Shown here one piece after another: positions 1 through 12,601 of a stretch of DNA of 64,000 bases. The stretch's first letter is position 1; each line of letters begins with the position of its first letter. A model generated the notes under the pieces. It was not told the origin of the DNA. It worked only from the letters and a program-made list of their open reading frames with translations, and did not search any database. A program made the position numbers and the translations under genes. The DNA comes from Sternotherus odoratus (lineage: Eukaryota > Chordata > Testudines > Kinosternidae). Location: NCBI GenBank assembly GCA_032164245.1, contig JAVMKO010000004.1:37177626-37241625 (forward strand). Direction: 5' to 3'.

Positions 1-2504
1 CCTTTCAAGATCAATGGATCCTAAACATGCCTATCAGCACATACACAGTATACCTCATTCGGTGTACTAAATGCCCTAATAACGATGTGGGTGAAACCAG
101 ATAATCACTATGCTCTCGAATGAACTTGCACAGGAAAATAATAGAAGACAAAAACACCCTATCACCTGTGGATAAACCCTTTTTTCACAAAGCAATCACT
201 GTCTGACCTATCATTCCTCATTCTCAATGGAAATCTACACAACACCTTCAAAAGATGAGTTTGGGAATGGGAGATTAAATTCATAGCTTTGTTCGACACT
301 AAAAATAATGGACTAAACAGAGACACTGGATTTATGGTTTATTACAACAATCTGTAACCCACTAACCCCCTCTTTTTGTTCTATGAGTGAAGAATTGTTA
401 AGGGGCCACTCTACCTTGAATGGTCCCTTAGAATATGTGCTAATTACTTATGGTAAACAATCTGTTCCACCTTGTATTTAGCTATGATGCTGGGAGTACC
501 TTTCCCAGACATGAAGAAGAGCTCTCTAGTGGCTCAAAAGCTTGTCTCTCTCATCATCAGAAGTTGGTTCAATAAAAGATATTACCTCACTCCCCTTGTG
601 CTTCCCTATGGTGAAATCAACATGTACTGATTAAAAATCCACTCATCCTATGCCTAATTATAAATCAAACATTAACTGTTTGGGCTGGAGAAGAACAGAA
701 AGTGAATTATGACAACAAAGCTGATAGCAGGATACGAAGGGGATTTCTGAATGGCTAAGGTGAGAAGGGTATTTCAATGGGATGTGTGCTCTAGGTCCAA
801 TATATTTGAATGGACTCTGTGAAGGAGTCTGAGCACTAATATTCATGCCATGTATGGTTTCTTTCATATGGGGGCATTTTAAACATGAACGTGTTTTATG
901 TTGGCCATTGTTAAAATTTTACTAAAACCGTTTTTTTTTTTAAATGCTTTTCAGGTGGCTTCAGAAACAATAATGGAAAACTAGATGCTGGCATAAATCA
1001 ACATAACTCATTTAAGTTAATTGAGCTACATCAATTTACAACAGCTGAGGATCTGGTCTATCATCAGTAAGTACAATAGGAGAAACAGATTCCTATAAAT
1101 TTCCTGTATTCTATTCCATTTTCCAATACAGATTATAATGGAACTGTGGTGATATTAATGAAGTTATTTTGTGTAACTATGTATATCCATATCTTATTTG
1201 CAAAATGAACACATTTTATACAGAGATCACTGAGAGACAAACCTGAAAACCATAATGTCACACTTTAAATTCATCAGATTTATTTTTTACAGATAATTAC
1301 CTGCTCTAGTGAGTTTTCTTGCAATAATCAACAAAAGATTACTATAGGTCAGCATTATATAGGATTGGTCTGTAATTTGTATTAGGTAATTTTACCTGTG
1401 CAGTATTTGCTCTCTACTGAGGATGCTCTGTGCATAATTGGTTCCATCATTAGGATGGAACAGAGAGCCCCTTCTGGTGTACCAAACATGCTCTGTGGGG
1501 TGGTGCTGAATGGGTGCAGGTCTATACTCCTTTTTCCCTTTTTGGTGATTTGCTCTCCTTAGGGGAGCAGGACTGAGTAGACCCTGCACTCCCAGAGCTC
1601 AGTGACTACTTTTTGAGAGTATCTTGCCCAGTCGTGAAAGGGTGGGAGACTTCTTGTGCACCTCCCACCTCCTGTGCAGCTTCATAAGGGTCTTCACCAT
1701 CTGGACTTGCATGTATAATTGTTTTTAGATATTATTCCATTAAAAGAGAAGCCTAATTGGCAGATTGTGTCCCTTCTCAATGAGAAGGGAATGGGAGAGT
1801 CTGCTATCTCCACAGCACAGCTCAAATAGAAAGAAAAAGGCTTTGGGTTTGGTTTCTCCCTCACCCACTCCTGAAAAAAGAGCACTGACTTATTCCTAAT
1901 CTTCCCTGGAAAGCTCTTCAGAATTAGAAATATTTAAAAATAATCTGCAGGAAAAGAATCTTGAAAGATTTAATAGCTAATTCTCTGTTATGTTTGCTTG
2001 TTGTGTCCTTTTTTCATTGACCATAACATTCTTTAAATTTTACATCCTGCTTTGGAATTCTGTGTTCAGTGACTGGTTTCCTTGTGTTACCACAGCATAG
2101 CGAAGCACATGAAAGTAAACTCATAAATTAAGGTCATGCATTCACAGTAACTAACTAGGGACAGTTTTTTAAATATATTAATAGGCCAAACGCTCTATTT
2201 CTTTTTGCCACAATGCTGAAGCACAGATCAACTTTAGGACCTGCAGATTTATCACATAGTGCAGCCTGATAATGTAAGAGTGAATTGCCATAAGATTGAT
2301 GTGATACAAGTTGTTCTTTAAACAGTGGAGTGACAAAAAATTACTTTTCTTTTTTCAAAGATGTCAGAAATGCTGGAGTATTAGTTGTGAATATGGTAGA
2401 GCATAAGAACTTTCATAGTGAATTAGATCAATGTGTCATCTAATTAGACATCTAGCTTTGGAAGAAGGCATACAATCTTTACAATTGTGAAATACTTCAA
2501 GCCA
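1..2504. other. AT-rich non-coding stretch, no gene seen
   Basis: Short open frames here (for example minus strand 1392-1589 and 1694-1885) are below 70 codons with no recognisable domain or start context. I see no RNA gene, satellite or recent transposon boundary. Probably intronic or intergenic DNA with decayed repeats. Confidence 0.6.
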
Positions 2505-2571
2505 AGGGCTTGATCCAAATCCCACTGAAGTCAGGAGGAATCTTTCAGTTGACTTTGTTGGGCTTTGGGAC
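2505..2571. repeat. Old palindromic MITE remnant
   Basis: The left half reads GCTTGATCCAAATCCCACTG and the right half ends TTGGGCTTTGGGA, imperfect inverted copies around a GAAGTCA core. This resembles a short palindromic DNA-transposon relic common in sauropsid genomes. No target duplication is legible. Confidence 0.4.
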
Positions 2572-2858
2572 TGGGGAAGATTTTCTTCCTGAACCCATCT
2601 AGCGATCATATTATTCCTTGGATTATGAGGTTTGGTAAAGAATTGTATCTATATTCCAGAATCTATTCTTAGTTAAACAGAGAGAGAATCCTTTTTTAAA
2701 ATTACATTGCTGATTTCAATAACACTGAGTAACATCAGTGGGTTCCACATGTCATTTTTTTTGGTATATAAATGCAGTGGGGGTGGGGGTGAGTTGTAGG
2801 TTTTTATTTTGAAAACATGATTATTTTCAGCATATAGGTGTCTATTCTCCTCTTAAAT

Positions 2859-3095
2859 GGCCCTGATTCAGCAAAGCACATAAACTTGTATTTAAATGCA
2901 AGCAAGAGATTCCTGATTCAACTGGATACATAAGTATGTGCCTGGCTGTATGCATATGACTCATCCCATTGGCTTCCATAGGACTATTCGCAGGCTTAAT
3001 AATAGGCATGCACTTAAGTATCTTGCTCATTTAGAGTCACGAGTGGTTCCATTGACAACTTTGAGGCCCACTGAGTGCTTTGCTGAATTTGGGCC
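2859..3095. mobile_element. Palindromic MITE, 237 bp
   Basis: The left end GGCCCTGATTCAGCAAAGCA is mirrored at the right end by TGCTTTGCTGAATTTGGGCC. The inner sequence is roughly palindromic as well, around CATCCCATTGGCTTCCATAG. This is the layout of an old foldback or MITE-type non-autonomous DNA transposon found widely in sauropsids. The arms have drifted and no clear target-site duplication remains. Open frames across it (for example 2842-3030 minus) are by-products. Confidence 0.65.
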
Positions 3096-6000
3096 AATAT
3101 GTATAAATATGGCAGTTTCTTTTGACAGTAAAGGGGGTACCACATGGTTACAGAGAGGAGGATATTCTGCTGCTTATTCTAATTTATACTAGGATAAATT
3201 ACAAATATGAGAAATACATATTCTATTATAGTGGAATGCTCACAGATGAAGTCCCTTATTAATGCTGAGGCACAAAGAGGCAAAGTCGTCATTGATCCAA
3301 CTGTGGACATTGTGAGTAAATGACACAATTATTTTGTGTTTCTTTTTGATTTTATCAGATGAGGAAGTGTAAGGAATATTATTTATTTTGAGGCCTGAAA
3401 TGTTTTTTTTTTTCTCTATAGTACTATTCCCTCAGTTATTTCTTTTCAGTGACAAGTGTCTGAGTTTTTACTCTGGTTCTTGCACTTCCATAGGAGTCCT
3501 TGCCTCCTCATTTTTCTACTTAGAATAGCAAAGTTCAGTTTGAGAAGTGCGAGGAAAATACCTGAGGATATATAGTATGCCAGTTTTCAATGATGTGCCA
3601 TTTTTACCATTTTTAGAAGATGGAAAAACATGGTAGAGTGTTGTTCAAATAGTAGCAATTGACATTTGCAGTGATGTAAAGATTTTCCTAGTTATAACCT
3701 ATGACAGTTATATTTGTTTGGATCTTTACCAAATTTAGAAGAAGTCACCAGGAGTAAATCCTTGAAGATGCCGATTTACAATCCTAAAGACATGAATTAT
3801 CTTTTGTTCAGTGACAAAATAGGCACAATGTGGGTGGCAGAAGCACAATTTTCCCACTGCCACACCGAATTAATTTCCCTCAGCACTGAATTAAAATGAC
3901 CATTTCTAGGGATTGAAAATCTGATCATTGTCAAAGCCCATTCTATTGTTGGCTTATGTGATGAGTGCCAACACAGATATAAATTAATATTAGTCATGAT
4001 GGTGGTTTAAGAGTAAGAACTTGACATATCTGTTAAAGATTTTTTTAAGACACAGATTTCCCCCTACTTTTCAACCTAGAACAGGGAGCACATTTGTAAC
4101 TTCTCATATACCAAATAAGCTTTACGCCTGTTAATTTGATTAACCTAGAAAAAGTTGTGCTCAAGCCAGCTATAAAAGAAATTCTACATATTACTTGTAT
4201 TCAGTTTTGAGCTACATTTAGTTTGATCAACTACAAGAGTCTTATTAATCTCACTGGGACATGAAGTCAGTTGTGACACTTTGCAGTGTTTATTAAGCAT
4301 ACCAGAAGATTAAACTTTTCTTTTTAATTTTGCTGCATTAAACTTGCTGGTTTTAGTTACTACTGTTACATTTTACAGTGCAAATAAAACAGTATTTTAC
4401 TTCTCCAAACCAAAGGAAATGGCAACACTGTGGTAGAATGTTCTGTGGGAGTAGTTGGTTAAATGTATGTTTTCCTATAATGACTCTTGATGTACTGGCT
4501 ATGACACTCTTGTATCTATATATTTTTTTCTTTTTATATTTTTTTGTAATATAGGATTTAGAGAAGTGGTAGGTTAAGTATTGTGGTGTCATGGCAGAAA
4601 GCTCCTTATTTAGTAAGGCAGAATTCCATGGTGCTGTAGTGGTAACAGTACTCAGAATACCTGTTTTGATTAGTACTAACATGTATGTGACTCTGTTTCT
4701 TGATTTTCATTTAAAATGGCACAAAATCACTATAAACAGAGTACATGATAAATTTCACCTTTCTAAACATTATGTATCAAATTTGTAAAGTCAACTATTT
4801 AATCAGGTTGACTTTTGCTGGTGGATCACTTCAGTGTTATTGTTTTTGTATTGTGCAGTAGGTGTAATGCACTGTATAAAGTATAAACTGTGTCAAACAA
4901 ATATGTTTCTCCTGAAGGGCTTATGATCAGTACAATAGTTAGTACAATATAGAACTATGTGATGTAGTGTAGAGTCTAGCTTTTACTGTAAACTCCAATA
5001 TGCTAAATTGCATCTTTTTATATGAGAGCATAATACTCACCACTGCTTGTAGGGTACAATCACCTGGAGTTGTACCAATACACTGGGGGATAGACAGCTC
5101 TTTTGGTGGGGTGGTTGGGTGTCAGCAGAGGTTACACAAAAGAAGTTTGGGATTCCAGGGTGGGAATTTTCAATGCTTCATTAATATCCTGTCTTGAAGA
5201 GACATGAAAGTCCTTTTTCCTGGGCACAAGCTGGGCTTCCTTCATAACATACTAAAGGGAGGCAGTTCGCTTCAAAGAATTGGGTTCACAGATGTAATAA
5301 TGAGCAATAAGTTTAGACCCTACAACTTTCAGTTCCAAAAGCATAGGTACCTGTCATTTAAGCTGAAAGAGAATCCCATTAGCTGTAGTAGTTTAGTCTA
5401 TAGACTTGCCAATAGAAAATAATATGATGGCACCTAGTCACAGGGCAAGCATTCATAGAGGACAGAGGTTAGAGTTCAATACTGTGCTCAGATACCTTAT
5501 AGAAAGTGCTTTTCACAATTTCACAGTCAAAGTGGAGATGAATTTTGCACTTTATGCAGAGATTCAAACACTTTGTAACTTATGAAGAATATAGCATATA
5601 CTCACTGAAATTACAGCACTTACTCTTTGACTACAGAATACATTTTCTGAGACTTTACACGTAAATTGGTTAATTAGTTTTAGTTAATTAAAATATTGGT
5701 TCTTTACGAAATGTAGCACCCTGCACTTTACATTTTTTTGTCCCAAATTATCTTAATCACAGAATAATTCAGACTCTCTAAACTTCCATCTATTTAAAAC
5801 TCATTGACATCTCATGCACTGGCTATATTTGAAGAATATTCTTTAGAATTAATGCCTGTTTTGTACCATTAATCTTCATAACTGACATTTCTTTTTCAGT
5901 GGAGGCTGACAATCAATGTTCTGCTATGCCTATAGATAATTCCACAAAGAATTCTTTCAAAATGGCTGCCATCACCTATTGCTTTTAAGGCCACTGGTGC

Positions 6001-8257
6001 ACTCATCTTTTTAAAAGGTCACCACCTCTCACTACTCCCAGTGGGAATGAAGCCAAGCTGGCCTCAAGAAAAGTAATGATCCATGACATCATACATTCTG
6101 AGAACTGTCAGCTCCCTCTGAAGTCCAATTCATGGGCTCACTGACTTTTCTGCTGATTTTCCAGTCTCTGCTCTGGAGCACTCCAGGTCCCCTATTTGAC
6201 TCTTCTGATGTACCTCACGAACAGCCAGTCAGCACAGAACTTCAGTACACAGGAAATAAAAAGCTCTCCATGCCCTTCAAGATTGGCCTGTTAATAGCTG
6301 TAAGGCACTCTACAGTCTGGTATTGAAATTCAAAACACAACTATTATTAAATTACAAGGGCTAAATTATGATGGGTTTTGCTCAGCCACACAAGCATCCC
6401 CATCTCTTGTGCAGCTGCACAGGAGCTTACCATGCTAGTTGTACCAGTCCTCCCTGCGCTCCGGCTTGTGTCTGCTCTCCCCTGTGGGGAGCAAATCTTC
6501 AGAAAAGGGAACAATGGAGGAGAGGACAGAGTCATAGTCCTTTCCCCATCCACACCAGCCAGCAGGGTGGGACCAATGCACATGAGGGAGCAATCTGCTT
6601 TATCCTAATGAGATGACTGGACTAGACTCTGTCATTTAAGGCACTGCCCTGAATGAGCTTGGATCAGTGGGCTTCTGTTTGATTCTTTCTGTACTCAGTA
6701 AAGCAGGACTTTGTTTACATTCTTGGTAAATAATCAGGATTGCATCAAAACTATCTGACTACGTCATCAGTTTCTTCTCCTATGGGAAACAACTCACAGG
6801 GACCTAACTTTGGTTAATGGCTCAGATATATAATGGGGATAACAATACTATAGAATTTTAACACATTTTGTAAAAGTTTTATTTAATCAAACTTTGCTTG
6901 CAAGCCATCTGTAACAAGAGTATTATATACTATCTGGTTTAGTGCCAATCTACCAGGCTTTAATTTGTGTATGTTCTAATTCTAACAGAGAAAAATATTA
7001 TTATGTGACATAACAATCAGCAGAAAATGCTTGCACTGTTTGGGTGAATGGCAGAAGGTGCTGGGTTTGCTACCTAAAGATAAATCTTCAGTATACTTAA
7101 TATATTCAAAGGAGATATTTTAAAGCATTTACTGTCTCTTCAGAATAATTCAATAGTCTGTTTCACAGACTGCACAAATTCTAGGTCACTTAAGAGATAA
7201 TTTCAGAACCTCTACCTTTGAACTTTGGAATGTGAATTAGCCCTAGAAAATGGAAAGCACTAAGAGCTCAAAATCAGAAAGATCTGAAGCTTGTACTCTC
7301 ATACCCGATGTGGAAAGGATAATCAAGAAATAAATCCATTAATGGTGGAGGGAGAAAGCCACAGATGGTAGAACTATATAAATGCACAGTGAGGAGGACC
7401 AAAATTTTTTCATTAAAGCCCTTTTTATTTATTTAGGCATTAAAGATATGTCATGATTGCTCTGGAGATGCTGAAATATTCTGGGAAGGATCTCTAAAGT
7501 AGGCTCAAAATTCCCTGAATTTTCACCAAGAATGTGGGTTATGTATTTTTTTAAAAGGTTAGCAGATATTGCTATCGGTTCATAGAAAGATGTACAATAT
7601 TAAAAAGTATATATTTCACACTTGTTTTTGTACATCCTTATAAGGTTTACAACTTTTGGGGACAACTGTATGTCTCGTGTAAAAATTGTCAAGTTCAATA
7701 GGTTAGGACTTGGGCTGTTTCTGCCATTGACACCAGTCCCAGTTTTGTTGTTGTCACTCAGCTCTAACCTACAGTGGAGCTCTAAATCCTAGTCTCACAA
7801 GCATCGTGTGGAACAGTTCAGACCCCAATGTAGGAACTTCCTGACTTTGAGTCAGGCACGTAGTTAGTTATAAATGGAGCATTTCATTCCCAAGCTCAAC
7901 CTACCTTCTCCCTGGAGCAGATGGGTGGTGAATGGGCACGCCTTGCTGCTATTCTCCCCATCTATCTCTGGCCAGGGTAGCTGAGTTACTATTGTAGATG
8001 GGGTAGCAATTTATCGTTGGATAGGCCAGCTGGCAATTGCTTCCCTTTTGCAAGAAGGAGAAATTTAGGGAGGAATAGTGAGTTTAAGGAGGTGTCTAGG
8101 TCACAGTGCCTCCTGGGGTGGTCTAGTTTACACACCATCAAGATAGTACCCAAAACAAAACTCTAGTAAAAACCTTATTTAGTAGATAGAAGGAAAGCAC
8201 ATGAAGTACTAGTATTGTGACACTGGAAAGTGGGAACCATTGCTGCAGGGTACTTCT
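3096..8257. other. Non-coding stretch, no gene seen
   Basis: AT-rich DNA with poly-T tracts (near 3400 and 4520) and scattered frames under 110 codons. The longest (minus 4353-4682) is Lys/Tyr/Ser-rich without a domain. A GC-richer patch at about 6365-6615 holds overlapping frames on both strands and resembles a decayed interspersed repeat. I can name nothing else. Confidence 0.55.
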
Positions 8258-8265
8258 TCCTAAGG
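8258..8265. other. hAT target-site duplication, left copy
   Basis: TCCTAAGG is repeated exactly at 8903-8910 and flanks the element between. Eight-base duplications are the hAT signature. Confidence 0.9.
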
Positions 8266-8902
8266 CAGGGGTGTCCAAACTTTTTGGAAAGAGGGCCAGA
8301 TTTGGTAAGGTGAAGATGTGTGAGGGCCGACCCCCTTTCCCCCCTTCCCCCCCCCCCCGCTCCGGCCATGCTCTCGCTCTTCTTCCCTCCCCCCCCACTC
8401 CAGCTGTGCTCTCGCTCTTCTTCCCTCCCCCCCTCCCCCCCGCTCCAGCCGTGCTCTCGCTCTTCTTCCCTCCCCCCCCCACTCCGGCCGCGCTCTCCTC
8501 CCCCCGCTCCGGCCGTGCTCTCACTCCCCCCCTCCCTCGGCTCCACCTCACCTCGCCTCGTGCCCCGGCCCCGGCTCCGCCTCCGCTCTTCTCCCCCGGC
8601 TCCGCCTCGCCTCGTGCCCCGGCCCTGGCTCCGCCTCCGCTCTTCTCCCCCGGCTCTGCCTTGCCTCGACTCGTGCCCCGGCTCCGCCTCCGCTCTTCTC
8701 CCCCGGCTCCGCCTTCGCTCTTCTCCCCCCCCCGCTCGCCTCTTACTGACCCCGCCCCTCTCCTCCGGCTGCGGCTCCGCGCACTGGTTGGCAACAGTGC
8801 TGGCGGGCCGCATATTATTGATTTTAGAACAGAGCCTGCTGGCCGGTGAAAATTTGAACACGGGCCTCAATTGGCCCCCAGGCCGGACTTTGGACATGCC
8901 TG
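8266..8902. mobile_element. Non-autonomous hAT transposon with C-rich minisatellite core
   Basis: Terminal inverted repeats are CAGGGGTGTCCAAACT at the left and the inverse of CAGGCATGTCCAAAGT at the right, flanked by a perfect 8-bp duplication. Just inside both ends lies the 'GGGCC' type sequence typical of CAGGGGTG-ended sauropsid hATs. The middle (about 8330-8745) is a C/T-rich, GC-rich minisatellite of CTCTTCTTCCCTCC and GGCTCCGCCTC units. Frames of about 200-265 codons on both strands here encode only Pro/Ser/Arg or Gly/Glu/Arg repeats and are not genes. No transposase is present. Confidence 0.92.
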
Positions 8903-8910
8903 TCCTAAGG
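8903..8910. other. hAT target-site duplication, right copy
   Basis: TCCTAAGG, identical to 8258-8265. Confidence 0.9.
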
Positions 8911-10566
8911 TGACACACAGTGCTGTGATTTTTATCATGTATCTTTAATGAAGAATCTAAAATATGTAACATGCTGCAAATTTGGATTCTAATCCAGATG
9001 TTTGTAAACTTCAGTGGTGACTGGTTCTTTGATTTTGCTCAGAGAGGGAGGGAGTCCAGGTGCAAAGTTGGAGTCGAGATCCCCGCTCCCCCAAAGCTCT
9101 CCAAGGGAGAGTGTTAGCTGTTTTTGTATCCAGAATTTGGAATCTGCATTATCTTTAGAAATGATTTGCTTATTTACGTGAGGAATGTTTAAATGTTGTA
9201 TTGATATACTGAAAGAATGAAAGCTTTCAGGTAAAAGAATGTTTTAGAGATGGAGGAAAGTCTAAGTTAAAAGAAGAAAAGGACAGCAGAGAAAACATAG
9301 CAGCATCACAAGAAAGTACAGCATAGGACTAATATTTTGTTTATTATAATCATAAAATAATCCAGGTAAAGGCACCTTAATCCCATAGTTCAGTGTTGCC
9401 TTTACTTTGCATATATATTCAGTGCTCTTTAAAAAAGGTACTGTATATTTTGTATGCTACTGATGCAATAAAAGGAACAGATGGAAATCATATAAAATCT
9501 GTGAGGAAAAATTAAGAAGAAGAAAAACAGATGCTTGCACCTGAACATTTTTCACACAGTAGTTCTGTGCATTCCCAGCCAACGCATAAGGACAAACCAT
9601 AGAAGCAGCTGGTAATGTAATTGTGAGCAATGTGTTGACTATGATGGTGACAAGATCATACTTGTGCACTATAGAGTGAATTTGCACATGTGAAATATTA
9701 GAGCATGCTTTTTTCAGTAGGAAGTCATTTCAGAATCTTTGCATAGTGAGCTCTATGGTGGAGAGGGAGAGCAAATGAAAGAGACTGGGAAGTGGTAAAG
9801 AAGAGTATGTAAGAAGAGTGTCCATTTTAGGAGCAATTTCCTAGGGAGAGGAATTAGCCTCTGTGTTAGAGTTCAGAAAGTTTCTCTCCTTCTCCTTTAC
9901 GAAGGGCCTGATTTCATAATCCTTACTCAGCCAGACCCCACTGATTTGCCTGATTAAGTACTGCAGGATCAGTAATTCCATATCTTTTCTTTACTAACTC
10001 TCATTTCTGTATGAAATGCAGTACTTAGACTAAACTTGCATATAGCTGGGAAATGCAAAAAATTAAGGGTTCTACAGCAAATTAACTTAGCTGCAATCAG
10101 TGTTCTGTTTCTAATTTGCATTTTATCATATTAGTGATAACATGTTAAATGACACATAGAAAATGCTATGTATGTGCAATGCATCAAAGTTAACATTACT
10201 CTTGATTTCTTAACTTCTACATTTCCTGACTTCCTGAAATTTTAATGGCAACATTCAAATTGCATTAACATGTTTTCCCATTAAATGGATTTGGTTATTT
10301 TTAAAGAAAATTGACTTGGCATAATATAATTATCATTTTAACTAAGCTTTGGAGTATCCTTGTGGGGTGAACGGGGAGGAAAATGAGTGGGTGCCTATTT
10401 CTGCTGGTGTCATTGTTTGGCTGGAGTCTGTTTAAACTCTAGACTCTGTTTAAAAATTCTTTACAGCTCAACTTTAAGAACTGGATTTGTGCCTTTCTTT
10501 GCTTATTTATTTTGTATTATGGTAACACCTTGAAGTTCCAACTTAGCTACTTTAGCATTTGTGGAA
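8911..10566. other. Non-coding stretch, no gene seen
   Basis: AT-rich with frames under 80 codons. Around 9905-9975 (GAAGGGCCTGATTTCATAAT and following) is a faint relic of the sauropsid palindromic MITE type. Nothing else is supportable. Confidence 0.55.
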
Positions 10567-10857
10567 ACATAGGGTTTTACCGAGGAGATTGACGCTGCTG
10601 CAATTGATATTGCGGGTGTCGATTTAGCGGGTCTAGTGAAGACCTGCTAAATCGATGGCAGAGCGCTCTCCAGTCAATTCCAAATCTAGCTCCCCCAGAA
10701 GAGTAAGATAAATTGACTGGAGAGCGTGTCCTGTCGACACAACACAGTGAAGACACAGCAGTAAATCTACCTAAGCTACGTCGACTCCAGCTACGTTATT
10801 CATGTAGGTGGAGTTGCGTAACTTAGGTCGACTTACTCCTGTAGTGAAGACGCCCTT
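10567..10857. mobile_element. PIF/Harbinger-like MITE
   Basis: The right end TAGTGAAGACGCCCTTA is the inverse of the GGGC..GTCTTCACTA terminus seen at 40194, 40814 and 62994. Inside are typical paired segments: GTCGATTTAGCGGGTCTAG against GACCTGCTAAATCGATG, and an imperfect hairpin of GCTACGTCGACTCCAGCTAC against GTGGAGTTGCGTAACTTAGG. The left terminus is not clearly preserved, so the left boundary is approximate. No coding capacity; presumably mobilised in trans. Confidence 0.7.
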
Positions 10858-12112
10858 AGTGAAAACATGGAGCACTTTATACTAGGGTTGACAAAAGGAA
10901 TGTTGTATATAATATAGACAAATAAGAAAGGAATGTGCTTTCTGCTGGCTTCATGAACAGATATTAGCTCACTTGTTCTCAGTTAAAAACTATGATATTA
11001 GTGATAAGATTTCCTGGGAGAAAAAATCTCCCTCAGCATTTGAGAAAAGCAGTACACAGCTCAAAATGTCTTCAGTCTCAATTGGATAAGGATCGATTTG
11101 GCTTGCCACAAAGGAAAAGTAGATTGTTCACTGGCAACACCTGAAAGGAAATGTGTGTGACTACAGCATTTAATACTGAAGCAAATAGCAGTGGCAAACC
11201 TAGAGACAGGTCTTATAATATGAGGAAGGAGTTGGATGACACCAGGAGGTATTGAGTGCAGAACACTTGGATATGAGAGGTGATTTTTAGTCATGGTGGA
11301 CAGTTTTCTTACTTAATCTCTCTGCATGTTGAAAAAAATTGAGAGAAGAAATAAAATATTTCTTTGGAACCTGATAGATAAATCACAGAAGCCTCATCAA
11401 TATTATGAAGTGGAGGAAATAAATATCAAATATATTCAAGAGTATGTTACACTCTGTTGTTCGGACTTCATTAAGCATACCACTAATGAAGGGCCACAGT
11501 ACAATCAGTATCTGGAACAGGATTTTAATTCTGCCTCTTCAACACTGATTAAATAATACTTTGATGACAAAGAGATAGTTATTTCACCTATGCAGCCCAG
11601 TCCACCTGAGATCCTAAAGCCATTGGTCCAGAAGCTCAACTAGTGTAAAATGAAGTCAGTAGAGCTACGCTGATTTACAAATTAGCATCTGGCCTAATGG
11701 TTTTAGTACTTCTTAGATTAATCCTCACAAATCTGCTCAAATGGGGATGGATCATCCATTGCAAAACACCAGTGGAAAACTCAGAGGATCTCCCCTTACA
11801 GTTGTTTTCCTTATGCTTGGAAACATGGTGCAATCTGGCATCAAGCTTTGCTGTTGTCTGCAGACTTACTTTTCGAACGACAGCCTCCCGTGTTAGTGAT
11901 ATGCAACTGCTCTGATAAAGGAAAAGTGTTATTACAAAGAAGACTAAATCTATCTCTATAGTGTCTCAAGTATAACTTAAAAGGAGTATTTAACAGTCAT
12001 TAAAAAAGCTGCTGGCTTGACAGCTGGATTATCTACACAAGGACTTTAATTCTTTACTGCCCTGCACCTTATGCATTCATTTACAGCTGAACTAAATGAC
12101 TGTACTGCTTCA
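10858..12112. other. Non-coding stretch, no gene seen
   Basis: Frames up to 77 codons without domains. No repeat boundary recognised. Confidence 0.55.
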
Positions 12113-12444
12113 CAGGGGTTCTCAAACTGCATTGCACCGTGATGACCAGACCACCTTCTGATAACAAAAATCACTACATGACCTCAGGAGGGAGGACTGA
12201 AGCCTGAGCCCACCACCCTGAGTGGGCGGTAAAACGGAAGTCTAAAGGCTTCAATTCTGGACAGGGGGCCTGTAACCTGAGCCCCACCACTCAGGCCTGA
12301 AGCCCTCAGACTTCGGCTTCAGCCCCGGGTGGTGGGGCTTGGGCTTCAGCCCTGGGGCCTAGCAAGTCTAATGCCAGCCATGGTGACCCCATTGAAATGG
12401 GGTTACAACCAACTTTGGGGTTCCAACCTGCAGTTTGACTGCTG
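12113..12444. mobile_element. Non-autonomous hAT element (CAGGGGTTCTCAAACT end)
   Basis: It begins CAGGGGTTCTCAAACTGC and ends CTGCAGTTTGACTGCTG, a degraded inverse of the start. The interior carries repeated GCTTCAGCCC / GAGCCCCACCAC segments that pair with each other, as in turtle elements of this type. No perfect 8-bp duplication is visible, so this copy is older than those at 8.3, 37.8 and 44.8 kb. Confidence 0.75.
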
Positions 12445-12569
12445 TGCTACTAAATCAGAATGGTGGAATTTTTATACTCAGTTTGCATTAGCATTGCACA
12501 GTTGTAAATGCCTAGGCACAAAACAGGTCCTAAGCCAGAAAGATGGAAGTTTGTGTGTGAGTGCATATT

Positions 12570-12570
<1 letters not shown>

Positions 12571-12592
<22 letters not shown>
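12571..12592. repeat. (GT)n microsatellite
   Basis: About 11 uninterrupted GT units followed by a short AG-rich tail. Confidence 0.9.

Positions 12593-12601
<9 letters not shown>

Noticed and set aside
8138..8972. Overlapping frames of 197-265 codons on both strands
   Set aside because: They lie in the C-rich minisatellite of the hAT at 8266 and encode only low-complexity Pro/Ser or Gly/Glu/Arg sequence.
12113..12444. Perfect 8-bp duplication for this hAT
   Set aside because: CTGCTTCA on the left and TGCTACTA on the right do not match well enough; the right end is also damaged.
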